Source of the DNA: Tectiglobus sp965223355
GTDB lineage: Bacteria; Pseudomonadota; Alphaproteobacteria; Rhizobiales; Hyphomicrobiaceae
Length of the DNA stretch: 64,000 nt
Assembly (NCBI GenBank): GCA_965223355.1
Contig: CBDCWE010000003.1
Coordinates: 2,480,001-2,544,000, forward strand
Reading direction: 5' to 3'
A model generated the notes under the pieces. It was not told where the DNA came from. It worked only from the letters and a program-made list of their open reading frames with translations, and did not search any database. How positions within the stretch are numbered: the first letter of the stretch is position 1; the number at the start of each line of letters is the position of its first letter. Positions 43,237 through 51,253 of the stretch are shown here, in pieces. Both the position numbers and the translations under genes were made by a program.

Positions 43237-43331
43237 CAACACCTCCCGCAAAATGCGGAAAGTGTTACCTATGTGTCCGGTACGAAGTGTCACCTATGTC
43301 TCGGGTCGGGCAACTGTCCGACCCGGAGACA

Positions 43332-44678
43332 GGCTCTTCGTCGAAAACGGGGGCAGGTCTATGATCTGCGGCTTATCTTAGCGTTCTATCAGTTTTCCTT
43401 CTATCTCGTCACAGCTCATGCGCAGAGTGCGCGAACACGTCGACGATAGTTGTCAAAGTTGCGAAAGCCGAAGGCGCGGCGCTGGATCAGTTTCATCTGT
43501 CGGTGAAAGCCCTCGGTGATGCCGTTTGAGCGTGAGAAACGCCACATGCGGCCGATCTCCTCCTGCCAGGTTTCAAGCGTGCGACCGAGTTTTTGGCAGT
43601 TCTCAAAGCCGCTTTGTTTGAGTTCGGCGATCGCATCAAGGAGCCGGTGGGCCAGAATGCGGCACTGATCCTTGGTCTGGTTCCTGGCCGTTAGCACCGT
43701 CATCAGATCGTCCTTGAAGTCGTAAATGCTGGCAATGGCTGATTGGTTTGCAAGGTAGGCCGACAGGCGTTCTGCTTGATCGTCTTTCAGGTTGTGGCCA
43801 TGCCTTTGCAGCAGCTTCGCCGTGCCACGGCGTGTGCTCAGTTCCGGATCGATCTGGCGGCAGGTTTTCAAGAGATGATAGAGCGCGAGGCGCACCACAT
43901 GGAAGCGATCGGCAACCACGAGGGCTCCCGGAAAGTAGCTGCGCGCAATCGAGCGATAGCTCTCGGAGAGATCCATACAAATGATGCGAACCCGGCTTTT
44001 ATCTTTTAAGTCTGATAGATACGGGCCAAGAGACGAAGCTGACCGGCCTGGCGTGACATCAAACACGCGGCGCTTCTTGAGATCGCAAAACGTCGTTGCA
44101 AACCGCATGCGACGAGAGAAGAAGTGCTCATCGATGCCAAGCACACGCGGGATCTGCAGCGTCTTGAGTTTGCGGTTCTCAAGGTCGTACATGTGATCGT
44201 AGTAGCGCGCGATTGTGCTGTCAGACTTGTCAAAGTTGCGGCCTAAACTTTTGCGCGAGATACCATGGGTGTGTTGCCGGTAGACCTGTTTCTTAAGAGC
44301 CTCGGTCGAGCGCTGCCAGGGCTGGATGCCATCCAGGCGCTGGCGGAAATACCGGCCGCAACCGCGGCAGTGATACTTGCAAACCGAAAACCTCAGCAGC
44401 ACACGGCGCAGGCCGACGCTTTCGTGCCAGACACTGCGCTGCACCTTGTCCTTCTTGCGCAGGTCTGAGCCGCCGCAATGCGGGCAATGAGGTTCGTGAT
44501 GGCCGTCGAGGTCATGCACGATTGGGTTGAAACCGCTCGTCCTGGCAATTGTGAAACCAGGCAGGTTCAGCGTAACATCAAAGTCGGGCATCCTCGGTGT
44601 GTCCTTGATCTATCAGTCCGGCAAGACTGCAAATCATAGACTGCGATTCGAGGGTGCCCCCTTATCTGATGGAGAGCC
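43332..44678 (-). mobile_element. ISL3-family insertion sequence
   Basis: A 1347-bp element with related ends: left GGCTCTTCGTCGAAAACGGG, right complement GGCTCTCCATCAGATAAGGG. No matching 8-bp target duplication is visible (left flank CGGAGACA, right flank AGTGAGGT), suggesting later rearrangement of one flank. It abuts the 17-bp IS481-end sequence on its left. Confidence 0.85.
43416..44591 (-). CDS. ISL3-family transposase
   Basis: This intact 391-residue transposase has an N-terminal zinc-binding region CPHCGGSDLRKKD plus CKYHCRGCGR, a helix-turn-helix middle, then the DDE core (VLGIDEHFFSRR, IICMDLSESYRSIARSYFPG, VADRFHVVRLAL) and the C-terminal SRSNGITEGFHRQMKLIQRR with the catalytic Glu. 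It appears functional; the element's ends are present. Confidence 0.95.
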   Translation of the reverse strand: MPDFDVTLNLPGFTIARTSGFNPIVHDLDGHHEPHCPHCGGSDLRKKDKVQRSVWHESVGLRRVLLRFSVCKYHCRGCGRYFRQRLDGIQPWQRSTEALKKQVYRQHTHGISRKSLGRNFDKSDSTIARYYDHMYDLENRKLKTLQIPRVLGIDEHFFSRRMRFATTFCDLKKRRVFDVTPGRSASSLGPYLSDLKDKSRVRIICMDLSESYRSIARSYFPGALVVADRFHVVRLALYHLLKTCRQIDPELSTRRGTAKLLQRHGHNLKDDQAERLSAYLANQSAIASIYDFKDDLMTVLTARNQTKDQCRILAHRLLDAIAELKQSGFENCQKLGRTLETWQEEIGRMWRFSRSNGITEGFHRQMKLIQRRAFGFRNFDNYRRRVRALCA

Positions 44679-44808
44679 AGTGAGGTTCATCTCCTTAGCC
44701 CTCAGCTGCCGACAGTTACCCGCAGTATTGCATCTGTAGCGAAGGGCCCAGGCTGTGTGAAAACGAGGTCGATGTTAGATTGTCGTCATTTGATTCGTGC
44801 GGGGGCGG

Positions 44809-44932
44809 ATGATGGCGCGGTTTGTCGAGGGAACGGCACGGGATCAAATCTCTCTGTTTCCGGAACGACTTGAAGACTATGTTGATGAAAACAATCCAGT
44901 GCGTGCGATCGATGCATTCGTCGATGCGCTAG
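44809..44932 (+). pseudogene. IS1182-family transposase, 5' stub truncated by an IS5 element
   Basis: From tandem ATGs at 44809 the frame reads RFVEGTARDQISLFPERLED and NPVRAIDAFVDAL, the N-terminus of IS1182-type transposases. It stops at the CTAG (44929-44932) where the IS5 element is inserted. Beyond that element (46256 on) only a few codons could continue the frame before a family 2 repeat, so the rest of the gene is lost. Confidence 0.78.
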
Positions 44933-46255
44933 CAGTCCGCTGAAAAACCAACTGGGCAGCGCTTTTTGTTCGGTTCGTTGGCTTTCGGTTTTTGTGTCAT
45001 GCCTGCTAGGCACATAAGATGGCCGCGAAGCTTGAGCATTGCGTTCAATCGCAACATGCAACATCGAAACGCGCATCATAGCGCGACCAATTTCGGGATG
45101 CGCATCAGGTTGTAGGCGATTAGGTTGAGCAGGAAATCGGCGCTGACGCCGGCGATGCCGCGGTGCCTGGTCTTACGCATCGTGCCATGCTGTTTACCCC
45201 AGCCGAAGATGCATTCGATCATCTTGCGCCGTGTCTGCGATTTCTCATAGCCCGCATGGCGCGTCGTGCGCTTGTCGATTGCCGAACGCCGGCGTTTGCG
45301 GGTTCTTTTGTTAACCGCATCGTTCTGGGCGACATGCGGCGTCACTTGCATGCCGCGTAAATTGGCGACGTGGTCGGACGTGTCGTAGGCCTTGTCCGAG
45401 CCGACCGTGATGCGCCGCCCGGCAGCCTTGCGCCTGGCGCCCAGCATGGCCTCGCCGGCGCGCCGTTCGGCGGTGCCGTCGGCATGCGTGACTTTGCCCG
45501 CTACCGCCAGACCGTTGCGATTTTCCATCAGGGCATGGCCCATATAGCACAGCTTCGCCTCACGCCCTTTGGCTTTGCGAAACAGCCTGGCATCGGGATC
45601 GGATGTGCTTTCATGCGTGTCGTTCTTGCGCTTTTGCCCGTGAAAATTGTCGCCATTGCCACCGGTTGGGCCATTGTCAGAGCCGTCCTTCGGGCGAAAG
45701 CTTTTCTGCGAGGCCCAGGCCTCGATCAACGTGCCATCGACAGAGAAATGTTCGTTCGACAGCAGCGCGCGCACCTTCCTGTGGGCGAGGAGGGCGGCCA
45801 TGAACTTCTGAAAGATATCGCTGCCCTGGAGGCGTTCGCGGTTCTTCGTGAACGTTTCCGGTACCCACACCGGATCGTCCGGTGACAGGCCGACGAACCA
45901 GCGAAACAGCAGATTGTAATTGAGCTGTTCCATCAGCTGGATCTCGGAGCGAATGCCGTAGAACACTTGCAGGAGCAAGGCCGAGAGCAACATCTCGGGC
46001 GGGATCGACGGGCGACCCTCGTGACTGTAAAGACGGGAGAACTCCGGGTCCAGTTCACTCAACACTTCGCGCACCAGAGCACGGATCTCACGCAGAGGGT
46101 GCTTGGCTGGAATGCGCTCCTCAGGATCGATGTAAGAAAACAGACCGCCCTGGTCCCGAAACCGCCCACGCATCGCATTGCCTCCGATTCAGCCGCCACC
46201 GCAAAACAGAATCACAATTGCCGAGACCGCGCGAGGTTTTTCAGTAAAGTGCTAG
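44929..46255 (-). mobile_element. IS5-family insertion sequence with CTAG target duplication
   Basis: CTAG flanks both ends (44929-44932 and 46252-46255). Terminal inverted repeats contain CTGAAAAACC near each end (left about 44939-44948, right complement about 46233-46242). The element is about 1.32 kb and carries one intact transposase on the minus strand. It is inserted in an IS1182 stub. Confidence 0.88.
45076..46173 (-). CDS. IS5-family transposase
   Basis: This intact 365-residue transposase has an N-terminal DUF772-type domain (DQGGLFSYIDPEERIPAKHP, MLLSALLLQVFYGIRSEIQL), the first catalytic Asp in EHFSVDGTLIEAWAS, the second in VGSDKAYDTSDHV, and the Glu in KMIECIFGWGKQHG. The conserved end is RTTRHAGYEKSQ and NLIAYNLMRIPKL. 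Its C-terminus aligns with the degenerate remnant at 10236-10490. Confidence 0.95.
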   Translation of the reverse strand: MRGRFRDQGGLFSYIDPEERIPAKHPLREIRALVREVLSELDPEFSRLYSHEGRPSIPPEMLLSALLLQVFYGIRSEIQLMEQLNYNLLFRWFVGLSPDDPVWVPETFTKNRERLQGSDIFQKFMAALLAHRKVRALLSNEHFSVDGTLIEAWASQKSFRPKDGSDNGPTGGNGDNFHGQKRKNDTHESTSDPDARLFRKAKGREAKLCYMGHALMENRNGLAVAGKVTHADGTAERRAGEAMLGARRKAAGRRITVGSDKAYDTSDHVANLRGMQVTPHVAQNDAVNKRTRKRRRSAIDKRTTRHAGYEKSQTRRKMIECIFGWGKQHGTMRKTRHRGIAGVSADFLLNLIAYNLMRIPKLVAL

Positions 46256-46268
46256 GCAATCTCCGAAC

Positions 46269-46390
46269 AAGTTTGGGGTCCAGGGCAGATCCCCTGGTCG
46301 GGGTGTTTGAGGGGCTGAAAGCCCCTCATAGATCGCCGCCAAGCGGCGATTGGTTAAGGGCGCTGCCCTTCGGCAGCCCGAGACGCGCAG
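46269..46390 (-). repeat. dispersed hairpin-array repeat family 2 (copy b)
   Basis: GATCCCCTGG, GAGGGGCTGAAAGCCCCTC, GATCGCCGCCAAGCGGCGAT and AAGGGCGCTGCCCTT occur in reverse order to copy a. It fills the gap between the IS5 element and the 3' end of cfa and could terminate cfa transcription. Confidence 0.8.
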
Positions 46391-46465
46391 AGATCGGGGC
46401 AAATCCCGCCGGCCCGTCGTGGCGCAGCCAAGCTTCGCTTGGACGGGTTTCCCAGCAGCGGGCGC

Positions 46466-47713
46466 TCATGCGGTTGCGGGCTTTCGAAAGAGATAGATCC
46501 CGACGTTGGTCGTGCCCTGTTCGAACCCGATCTCGCAGTAGGTCAGGTAATAGACCCACATGCGCCGGAAGCGTTGATCAAAGCCCATGCCCTCCAACCG
46601 CGGCCAGGCATCGAGGAAGCGCTGGCGCCACTCGGCCAGTGTCCGCGCATAGCTCTGGCCAAAGCGCTCGGCAACAGCGAACTCAAGCCCGGCCGATTTT
46701 GCGCAAGCCCGCATGATGTCTTCGGTCGGCAGCATTCCTCCTGGGAAGATGTAGCGCTGAATGAACTCGGGGTTGCGACGGTAGCTTGTGAACAGCGCTG
46801 GTTCGATGGTGATGGCCTGAATGGCAGCGCGTCCGCCGGCTTTGAGGCGCTGCGCCAACGTATCGAAGTAAGTCTGCCAGTTGCGCTCGCCGACGGCCTC
46901 GATCATCTCGATCGAGGCAATCGAGTCGAATTGACCGGTGGCATCGCGGTAGTCCTGGAAGCGGACCTGCGCGCGTTCGGCCAAGCCTGCCGCCGCCAGG
47001 CGGTCCTGGGCGTAGCGCAACTGCTCTTGCGAAATCGTCAGGGCCGTCACCTTTGCACCGAGCCGCGCGGCGGTCTCGGCCATGCCGCCCCAGCCGCAGC
47101 CGATCTCCAACATTGATTGTTGATCGTTCAGTCCGAGCAAATCGGCGATACGGCGATACTTGGCGCCTTGTGCCTGTTCCAGCGGTTCCGAGCCTTTGAA
47201 GAGCGCGCTTGAATAGGTCATCGTGCGGTCAAGCCACTCGCGATAGAAACCGTTGCCGAGGTCATAGTGGGCAGCAATATTGCGACGACTGCCCGTGCGT
47301 GTGTTGGCACGTGTCAAATGAAAAATCTTGTCCGGCAGGCGCGTTCGGAACCAGCCGTGTCCGGCCGCCCGCAGTTCTTCTTTGTTATAGAGAAAGAACC
47401 GAAAGACGTTGCGCAAATCGTTCACTTCGAGGTCGCCATCAAGATAGCTTCCGGCAAAACCAATGCCGCCTCGGCGCAGGGAGTTCCAAAACACACGGTA
47501 CGACTTCAGAACCAAGACGACGTTGCAGCCCGGATCTTTCTCACCGGCAAAAACGACGCCGCTGTTGCCCGACGGCAGAACAATCTCAAGCCGCCCGCGC
47601 TGCAAGCCCCGAAAGGCCTTGATGCAGGCGCTAAAGACCAGTTTATCGCGCAGGGGCAGCCCGCGTCCTTGTCCACCGTTGCACCGATCCGTCGTCGATG
47701 AACCGTTACCCAT
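46466..47713 (-). CDS. cfa: cyclopropane-fatty-acyl-phospholipid synthase family protein
   Basis: Cfa transfers a methylene group from SAM to cis double bonds of membrane phospholipids. The protein has 415 residues. The N-terminal domain includes GFAGSYLDGDLEVNDL; the methyltransferase core shows the SAM motif MLEIGCGWGGMAETAA, with HYDLGNGFYREWLD, MTYSSALF, SIASIEMIEAVGERNW and IFPGGMLPTEDIM, all conserved in the family. It starts at ATG 47713. It is alone; stress regulation would be expected but no promoter element was identified. Confidence 0.93.
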   Translation of the reverse strand: MGNGSSTTDRCNGGQGRGLPLRDKLVFSACIKAFRGLQRGRLEIVLPSGNSGVVFAGEKDPGCNVVLVLKSYRVFWNSLRRGGIGFAGSYLDGDLEVNDLRNVFRFFLYNKEELRAAGHGWFRTRLPDKIFHLTRANTRTGSRRNIAAHYDLGNGFYREWLDRTMTYSSALFKGSEPLEQAQGAKYRRIADLLGLNDQQSMLEIGCGWGGMAETAARLGAKVTALTISQEQLRYAQDRLAAAGLAERAQVRFQDYRDATGQFDSIASIEMIEAVGERNWQTYFDTLAQRLKAGGRAAIQAITIEPALFTSYRRNPEFIQRYIFPGGMLPTEDIMRACAKSAGLEFAVAERFGQSYARTLAEWRQRFLDAWPRLEGMGFDQRFRRMWVYYLTYCEIGFEQGTTNVGIYLFRKPATA

Positions 47714-48195
47714 GTCTCGAACTCCGGTGAAATAGCCGGCCAGGCGGCATCATGGAAACCGTGTGGCTGATCGCAGAAACTGTGGAGTTGGTCGTGAGAC
47801 GATCTGCCGGACCGCCGCTCAAACGGCGCTGTCGAGCGGCAATCGGACACCGATCCAGGTTGTCGGCTTTTGCAACTCGGGCAACCGGTTGCGCACCGTC
47901 ACCGGATGCCGACACGTTGCTGTTCAATCGGTTGCAGCGGTGGTCCCGAAGTGGGATCGCAGGTTCGTGGTACATCGCACGCAAGCACGGTCGGGGCATC
48001 TGAAATGAAACTTGATAGACACGGTTTGCGAAGGTAACCCACGAATACGGTCCCTGCCAATAACCTGATGCATGGCAATGCCCGACGGTCGCTGGCCCAA
48101 GGCCAACCGGCGGATTTGCTCCGTTCGCCGCGCCTGCGGCCTGCTCGTTGCGCCACCGCCAGACAAGTTCAATCCGCCGAACCTTGCAGGGCCGC
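47714..48195. other. intergenic region without a recognisable gene
   Basis: About 480 bp separate cfa from the sulfurtransferase gene, both on the minus strand. Open frames here (for example minus 47706-48239) lack known motifs and overlap cfa or the sulfurtransferase. It should contain the cfa promoter. Confidence 0.6.
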
Positions 48196-49074
48196 TCAGT
48201 CCGTCTCGATGGGCAGGCCCTCGTCCTTGGCCCATTCACTCATCGAGTTGTCGTAGACGGTGAGTTTCTCGTAGCCCAGTTGGTGCAGAACAAATGCATC
48301 GAGGGTGGCGGCGATGCCACCACCGCAATAAAGGATGATCCGCTTGGACGGATCAGCCCCGGCCGTGGCAAATGCCGCGGCGGCGGCATCAGGCGAGGCG
48401 AGAACCTTGGTTTCACCAACCTGGAGATGGCCGGCGGGAACGTTGCTGCTGCCCGGAACCCGCCCTGGCCGGCCGTAGCGCCTGGTTTGTCCGGAATGGA
48501 GATCCGGTGCCAGGGCGTTGATCGTGCAGGTTGCCCCATCACCGATCGCAGCTTCGACCTCGTCCTTGCCGCAAAACAGGCCCGGTCTGGCCGACACCGT
48601 CAATGTTGTTGCGGCATAGCTCGTCGGTGATGCCTCGCGGGGCCGACCCTCGGCGCTCCATTTGTCCCAGCCGCCGTCGAGCAATGCTGCATTGTCGAAG
48701 CCAACGGCACGCAACATCCACCAGATCCGTGTCGCCCACTGCATGTTGGCGCGGCTGTAGAGCACGACCCGACAATCATCGCCAATACCCTTCGCCGCAA
48801 AACGACGGGCGAGTTCATCGAGTGGCAGCATGGTGAACCTGAACCGGCTCGAACCATCGGATAGCTCAGCTTGCAGATCGAGAAATGCCGAGCCCGGGAT
48901 GTGGCCGGCATCATAATCGGCGCGCCCGCTAACCACGGTATAGGGCCGGCCGGTTCCTTCCTCGTAGTGGAGATAGGTGGTGCAATCGAATACCCGCAAC
49001 CCCTGGCCGCCCAAATTGGCCGCCAACCAATGGGTCGAGACCAGTTGATCCGGATACTTGTAAGTCGCTGTCAT
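48196..49074 (-). CDS. sulfurtransferase with two rhodanese domains (thiosulfate/3-mercaptopyruvate type)
   Basis: This 292-residue tandem rhodanese protein moves sulfur from thiosulfate or 3-mercaptopyruvate to an acceptor. The first domain (VVSGRADYDAGHIPGSAFLD) has Ser at the loop position (VVLYSRANMQWA) and is probably inactive; the second carries the catalytic Cys in ILYCGGGIAATLDAF. The CGGGIA loop differs from the CGSGVTA of classical SseA, so donor preference is uncertain. Start 49074 has GGAGG about 5 nt upstream, while the frame is open to 49260. It is divergent from rplY. Confidence 0.88.
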   Translation of the reverse strand: MTATYKYPDQLVSTHWLAANLGGQGLRVFDCTTYLHYEEGTGRPYTVVSGRADYDAGHIPGSAFLDLQAELSDGSSRFRFTMLPLDELARRFAAKGIGDDCRVVLYSRANMQWATRIWWMLRAVGFDNAALLDGGWDKWSAEGRPREASPTSYAATTLTVSARPGLFCGKDEVEAAIGDGATCTINALAPDLHSGQTRRYGRPGRVPGSSNVPAGHLQVGETKVLASPDAAAAAFATAGADPSKRIILYCGGGIAATLDAFVLHQLGYEKLTVYDNSMSEWAKDEGLPIETD

Positions 49075-49323
49075 CGATCCCTCCGCCACGCAGTTGTTCT
49101 GTCTGCCGGTCCACACCACTATAGCACCACCAAAGCACCACCATAACTCCACGATAGCTGTCATCATGGTTTCGCCCAGCGGCACCGCGGCCCATTGCAG
49201 GATCGCAATTTGCCGGCTATAAGCCGTGGTCTTCCAAAACATGGAGAGCCGCCGGCGCACCCTTGGAGGCTTGGCGGATGTGGAACAGGCCTATCGGGCC
49301 TTATTTTTATTGGAGAACAAGCC

Positions 49324-49977
49324 ATGGCTCAATCGGGGATCCAGGAGATCCAGGCCACGGCGCGTGTGCGGGCAGGTAAGGGGGCCGCCCGGGCTGTGCG
49401 TCGTCAAGGCAAAGTGCCGGCCGTCATCTACGGCGACAAGAAAGAACCGGAAACGATTGCGCTGGATTTCAATGAACTGATGAGACTGCTCCAGCGCGGC
49501 GGCTTTTTGTCGAGTGTCTTCGATATCAAGATCGATGGTCGTACGGTCCGCGCATTGAGCCGTGAGTTGCAGGTCGATGCCGTCAAAGACCAGCCGATTC
49601 ATGTGGATTTTCAACGTGTTGGTGGTGAAGGTCTCATCCGGGTGATGGTTCCGGTCGAGATTGTCAACGAGGAGAAATCCCCGGGCATGAAGCGCGGCGG
49701 CGTTCTCAACATCGTGCGCCGCGAAATTGAGGTGATCTGTCCGGCCACCGCGATTCCCGACAGTCTGATCGTCGATTTGGACGGTGTCGAGATCGGGACA
49801 TCGATTCACATCTCGGCGATCAATCTGCCAGACAACGTCGAACCAACGATTACGGATCGCGACTTCACCATTGCGTCGATCGCAGGATCGGCCGCGGCGA
49901 AATCCGATGCCGATGAAACCGATGAAGCCGATGAAGAAGAAATCGAAGCGGTTGGCGGCGACGACGACGCGGACTAA
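49324..49977 (+). CDS. rplY: 50S ribosomal protein L25/general stress protein Ctc
   Basis: bL25 of the long TL5/Ctc form has 217 residues and binds 5S rRNA. The N-terminal L25 domain (ARVRAGKGAARAVRRQGKVPAVIYG) is followed by the C-terminal beta domain (VPVEIVNEEKSPGMKRGGVLN, VDLDGVEIGTSIHIS) and an acidic tail (ETDEADEEEIEAVGGDDDAD). ATG 49324 follows GGAG at about 8 nt; the frame opens at TTG 49195. First of the rplY-pth-ychF cluster. Confidence 0.95.
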   Translation: MAQSGIQEIQATARVRAGKGAARAVRRQGKVPAVIYGDKKEPETIALDFNELMRLLQRGGFLSSVFDIKIDGRTVRALSRELQVDAVKDQPIHVDFQRVGGEGLIRVMVPVEIVNEEKSPGMKRGGVLNIVRREIEVICPATAIPDSLIVDLDGVEIGTSIHISAINLPDNVEPTITDRDFTIASIAGSAAAKSDADETDEADEEEIEAVGGDDDAD

Positions 49978-50228
49978 GTCCATTTCCGCCTGAGGCGGGT
50001 CCGCCGTGCCGGCCCGCTCCTCCGCCCGGCGGCCCCGCCAACCACCCATGAGATCATGGCGTTCGGGTGGCCGGGGGATTCGGGTGGCCGGGCGGGGAAG
50101 CGGGATGGTTCGGGATCAGTCTGACAGGCTATCGCCCGACCGAATTCACCACCACGTGGTCGTCACGCCGGTCAAGACCACCGCGCACGGCTGACGGTTA
50201 TTGCGCACGCTCTCTGCGGGAGGGCTCG

Positions 50229-51209
50229 ATGAAGCTGATCGTTGGCCTCGGCAATCCGGGCAGCAAATACGCCGGAAACCGCCACAATGTCGGGTTCATG
50301 GCGCTGGACCGGATTGCGGATCACGCTAATCTCGGGAGTTGGCGGACACGGTTCCACAGCCTTGCCTGCGATGGTGAGCTGGCGGGCGCCCGCGTGCTGC
50401 TGCTCAAACCGCAAACCTACTACAACGAGACCGGCAATGCCGTGCGCGAGGCTGCGAAATTCCTCAAAGTCAAGGTCGCCGACATCATCGTTTTCCATGA
50501 CGAGATTGATCTTGCACCGGGCAAGCTTCGCGTCAAAGTTGGCGGTGGCCTTGCCGGCAACAACGGCTTGCGCTCGATGCAGGCGCAGCTTTCCAGCTCG
50601 GAATTTACGCGGGTGAGAATTGGCGTTGGACATCCGGGCGATAAGACCCGGGTCGCCAACTATGTCCTCAAAGATTTCCCGAAGGCCGATAAGGTTTGGC
50701 TCGAGGACATGCTTGATGCCATTGCCAGGAGTGCACCACGGCTCGCCGCCGGCGAGAACGATCGTTTTCAGTCCGATGTTGCCCAGGCCATGAGCGCCCT
50801 GCGCGCGCCCGAGCATGGCGTTCCTGCGCAACCCGGTGCGCAGTCAAACAGCGCCGCGCGCGCGGCCGCGGCGGACCCACAGGCGGACCCAATGGCGGGG
50901 CCACCTCGCAAACCGTCGTCATCGCCGAGCGCATCGCCGCGCCGGGCGACATCGAAGCGGGCGTCGTCGACACCCAGCCAACTGGAGCTTGCCCGCAACG
51001 CATCGACACAGCGCCACAAGCAGTCCCGCAAGATCAAGAAGGGTGTTCGCAGCGAGGTCGGCCAGGAACGAGCAACGGCAGCGGACGCGGCACAGAAACC
51101 GGCCACCGACACCGACACAACCACCGAAACGGACGCCGACGCCGCCGTGGCCAACCCCCTGGCGGCACGGCTCAAGCGCTGGTTCTCGCGCAATTCTGAT
51201 GACGGCTGA
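50229..51209 (+). CDS. pth: peptidyl-tRNA hydrolase with long basic C-terminal extension
   Basis: Pth cleaves peptidyl-tRNA released from stalled ribosomes. Residues 1-190 are a normal Pth: IVGLGNPG, catalytic H19 in GNRHNVGF, LLKPQTYYNETG, VFHDEIDLAPGK with the catalytic Asp, and GGGLAGNNGLRS. The protein continues to 326 residues with an Ala/Ser/Arg/Lys-rich low-complexity tail of about 130 residues (RKIKKGVRSEVG, then Thr/Asp/Ala repeats, then LKRWFSRN). Typical bacterial Pth ends near 190-240. ATG 50229 has GGAGGG 5 nt upstream. It lies between rplY and ychF. Confidence 0.93.
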   Translation: MKLIVGLGNPGSKYAGNRHNVGFMALDRIADHANLGSWRTRFHSLACDGELAGARVLLLKPQTYYNETGNAVREAAKFLKVKVADIIVFHDEIDLAPGKLRVKVGGGLAGNNGLRSMQAQLSSSEFTRVRIGVGHPGDKTRVANYVLKDFPKADKVWLEDMLDAIARSAPRLAAGENDRFQSDVAQAMSALRAPEHGVPAQPGAQSNSAARAAAADPQADPMAGPPRKPSSSPSASPRRATSKRASSTPSQLELARNASTQRHKQSRKIKKGVRSEVGQERATAADAAQKPATDTDTTTETDADAAVANPLAARLKRWFSRNSDDG

Positions 51210-51253
51210 CAGCTTCCGATATCCAATTACAAGACAAACGAACGGACACGATC

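Larger units (their letters stand above)
41915..43314 (-). mobile_element. IS481-family insertion sequence carrying a nested 101-bp MITE
   Basis: The left end (CCGACCCGGAGACATAGGTAAC from about 41917, shown here to 20 nt or less as CCGACCCGGAGACATAGG) and the right end (complement CCGACCCGAGACATAGGTGA from about 43310) are imperfect inverted repeats. A 17-bp sequence TGTCCGACCCGGAGACA stands at both 41915-41931 and 43315-43331. The second may be the stub of another copy. The transposase is on the minus strand and is interrupted. Confidence 0.75.

Noticed and set aside
41830..46260. genomic island integrated at tRNA-Ala
   Set aside because: No integrase and no duplicated tRNA 3' end was seen; the contents are IS elements only.
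47706..48239. 177-codon open frame between cfa and the sulfurtransferase gene
   Set aside because: Overlaps both neighbouring genes, has poor composition for a real protein and no ribosome-binding site or motif.
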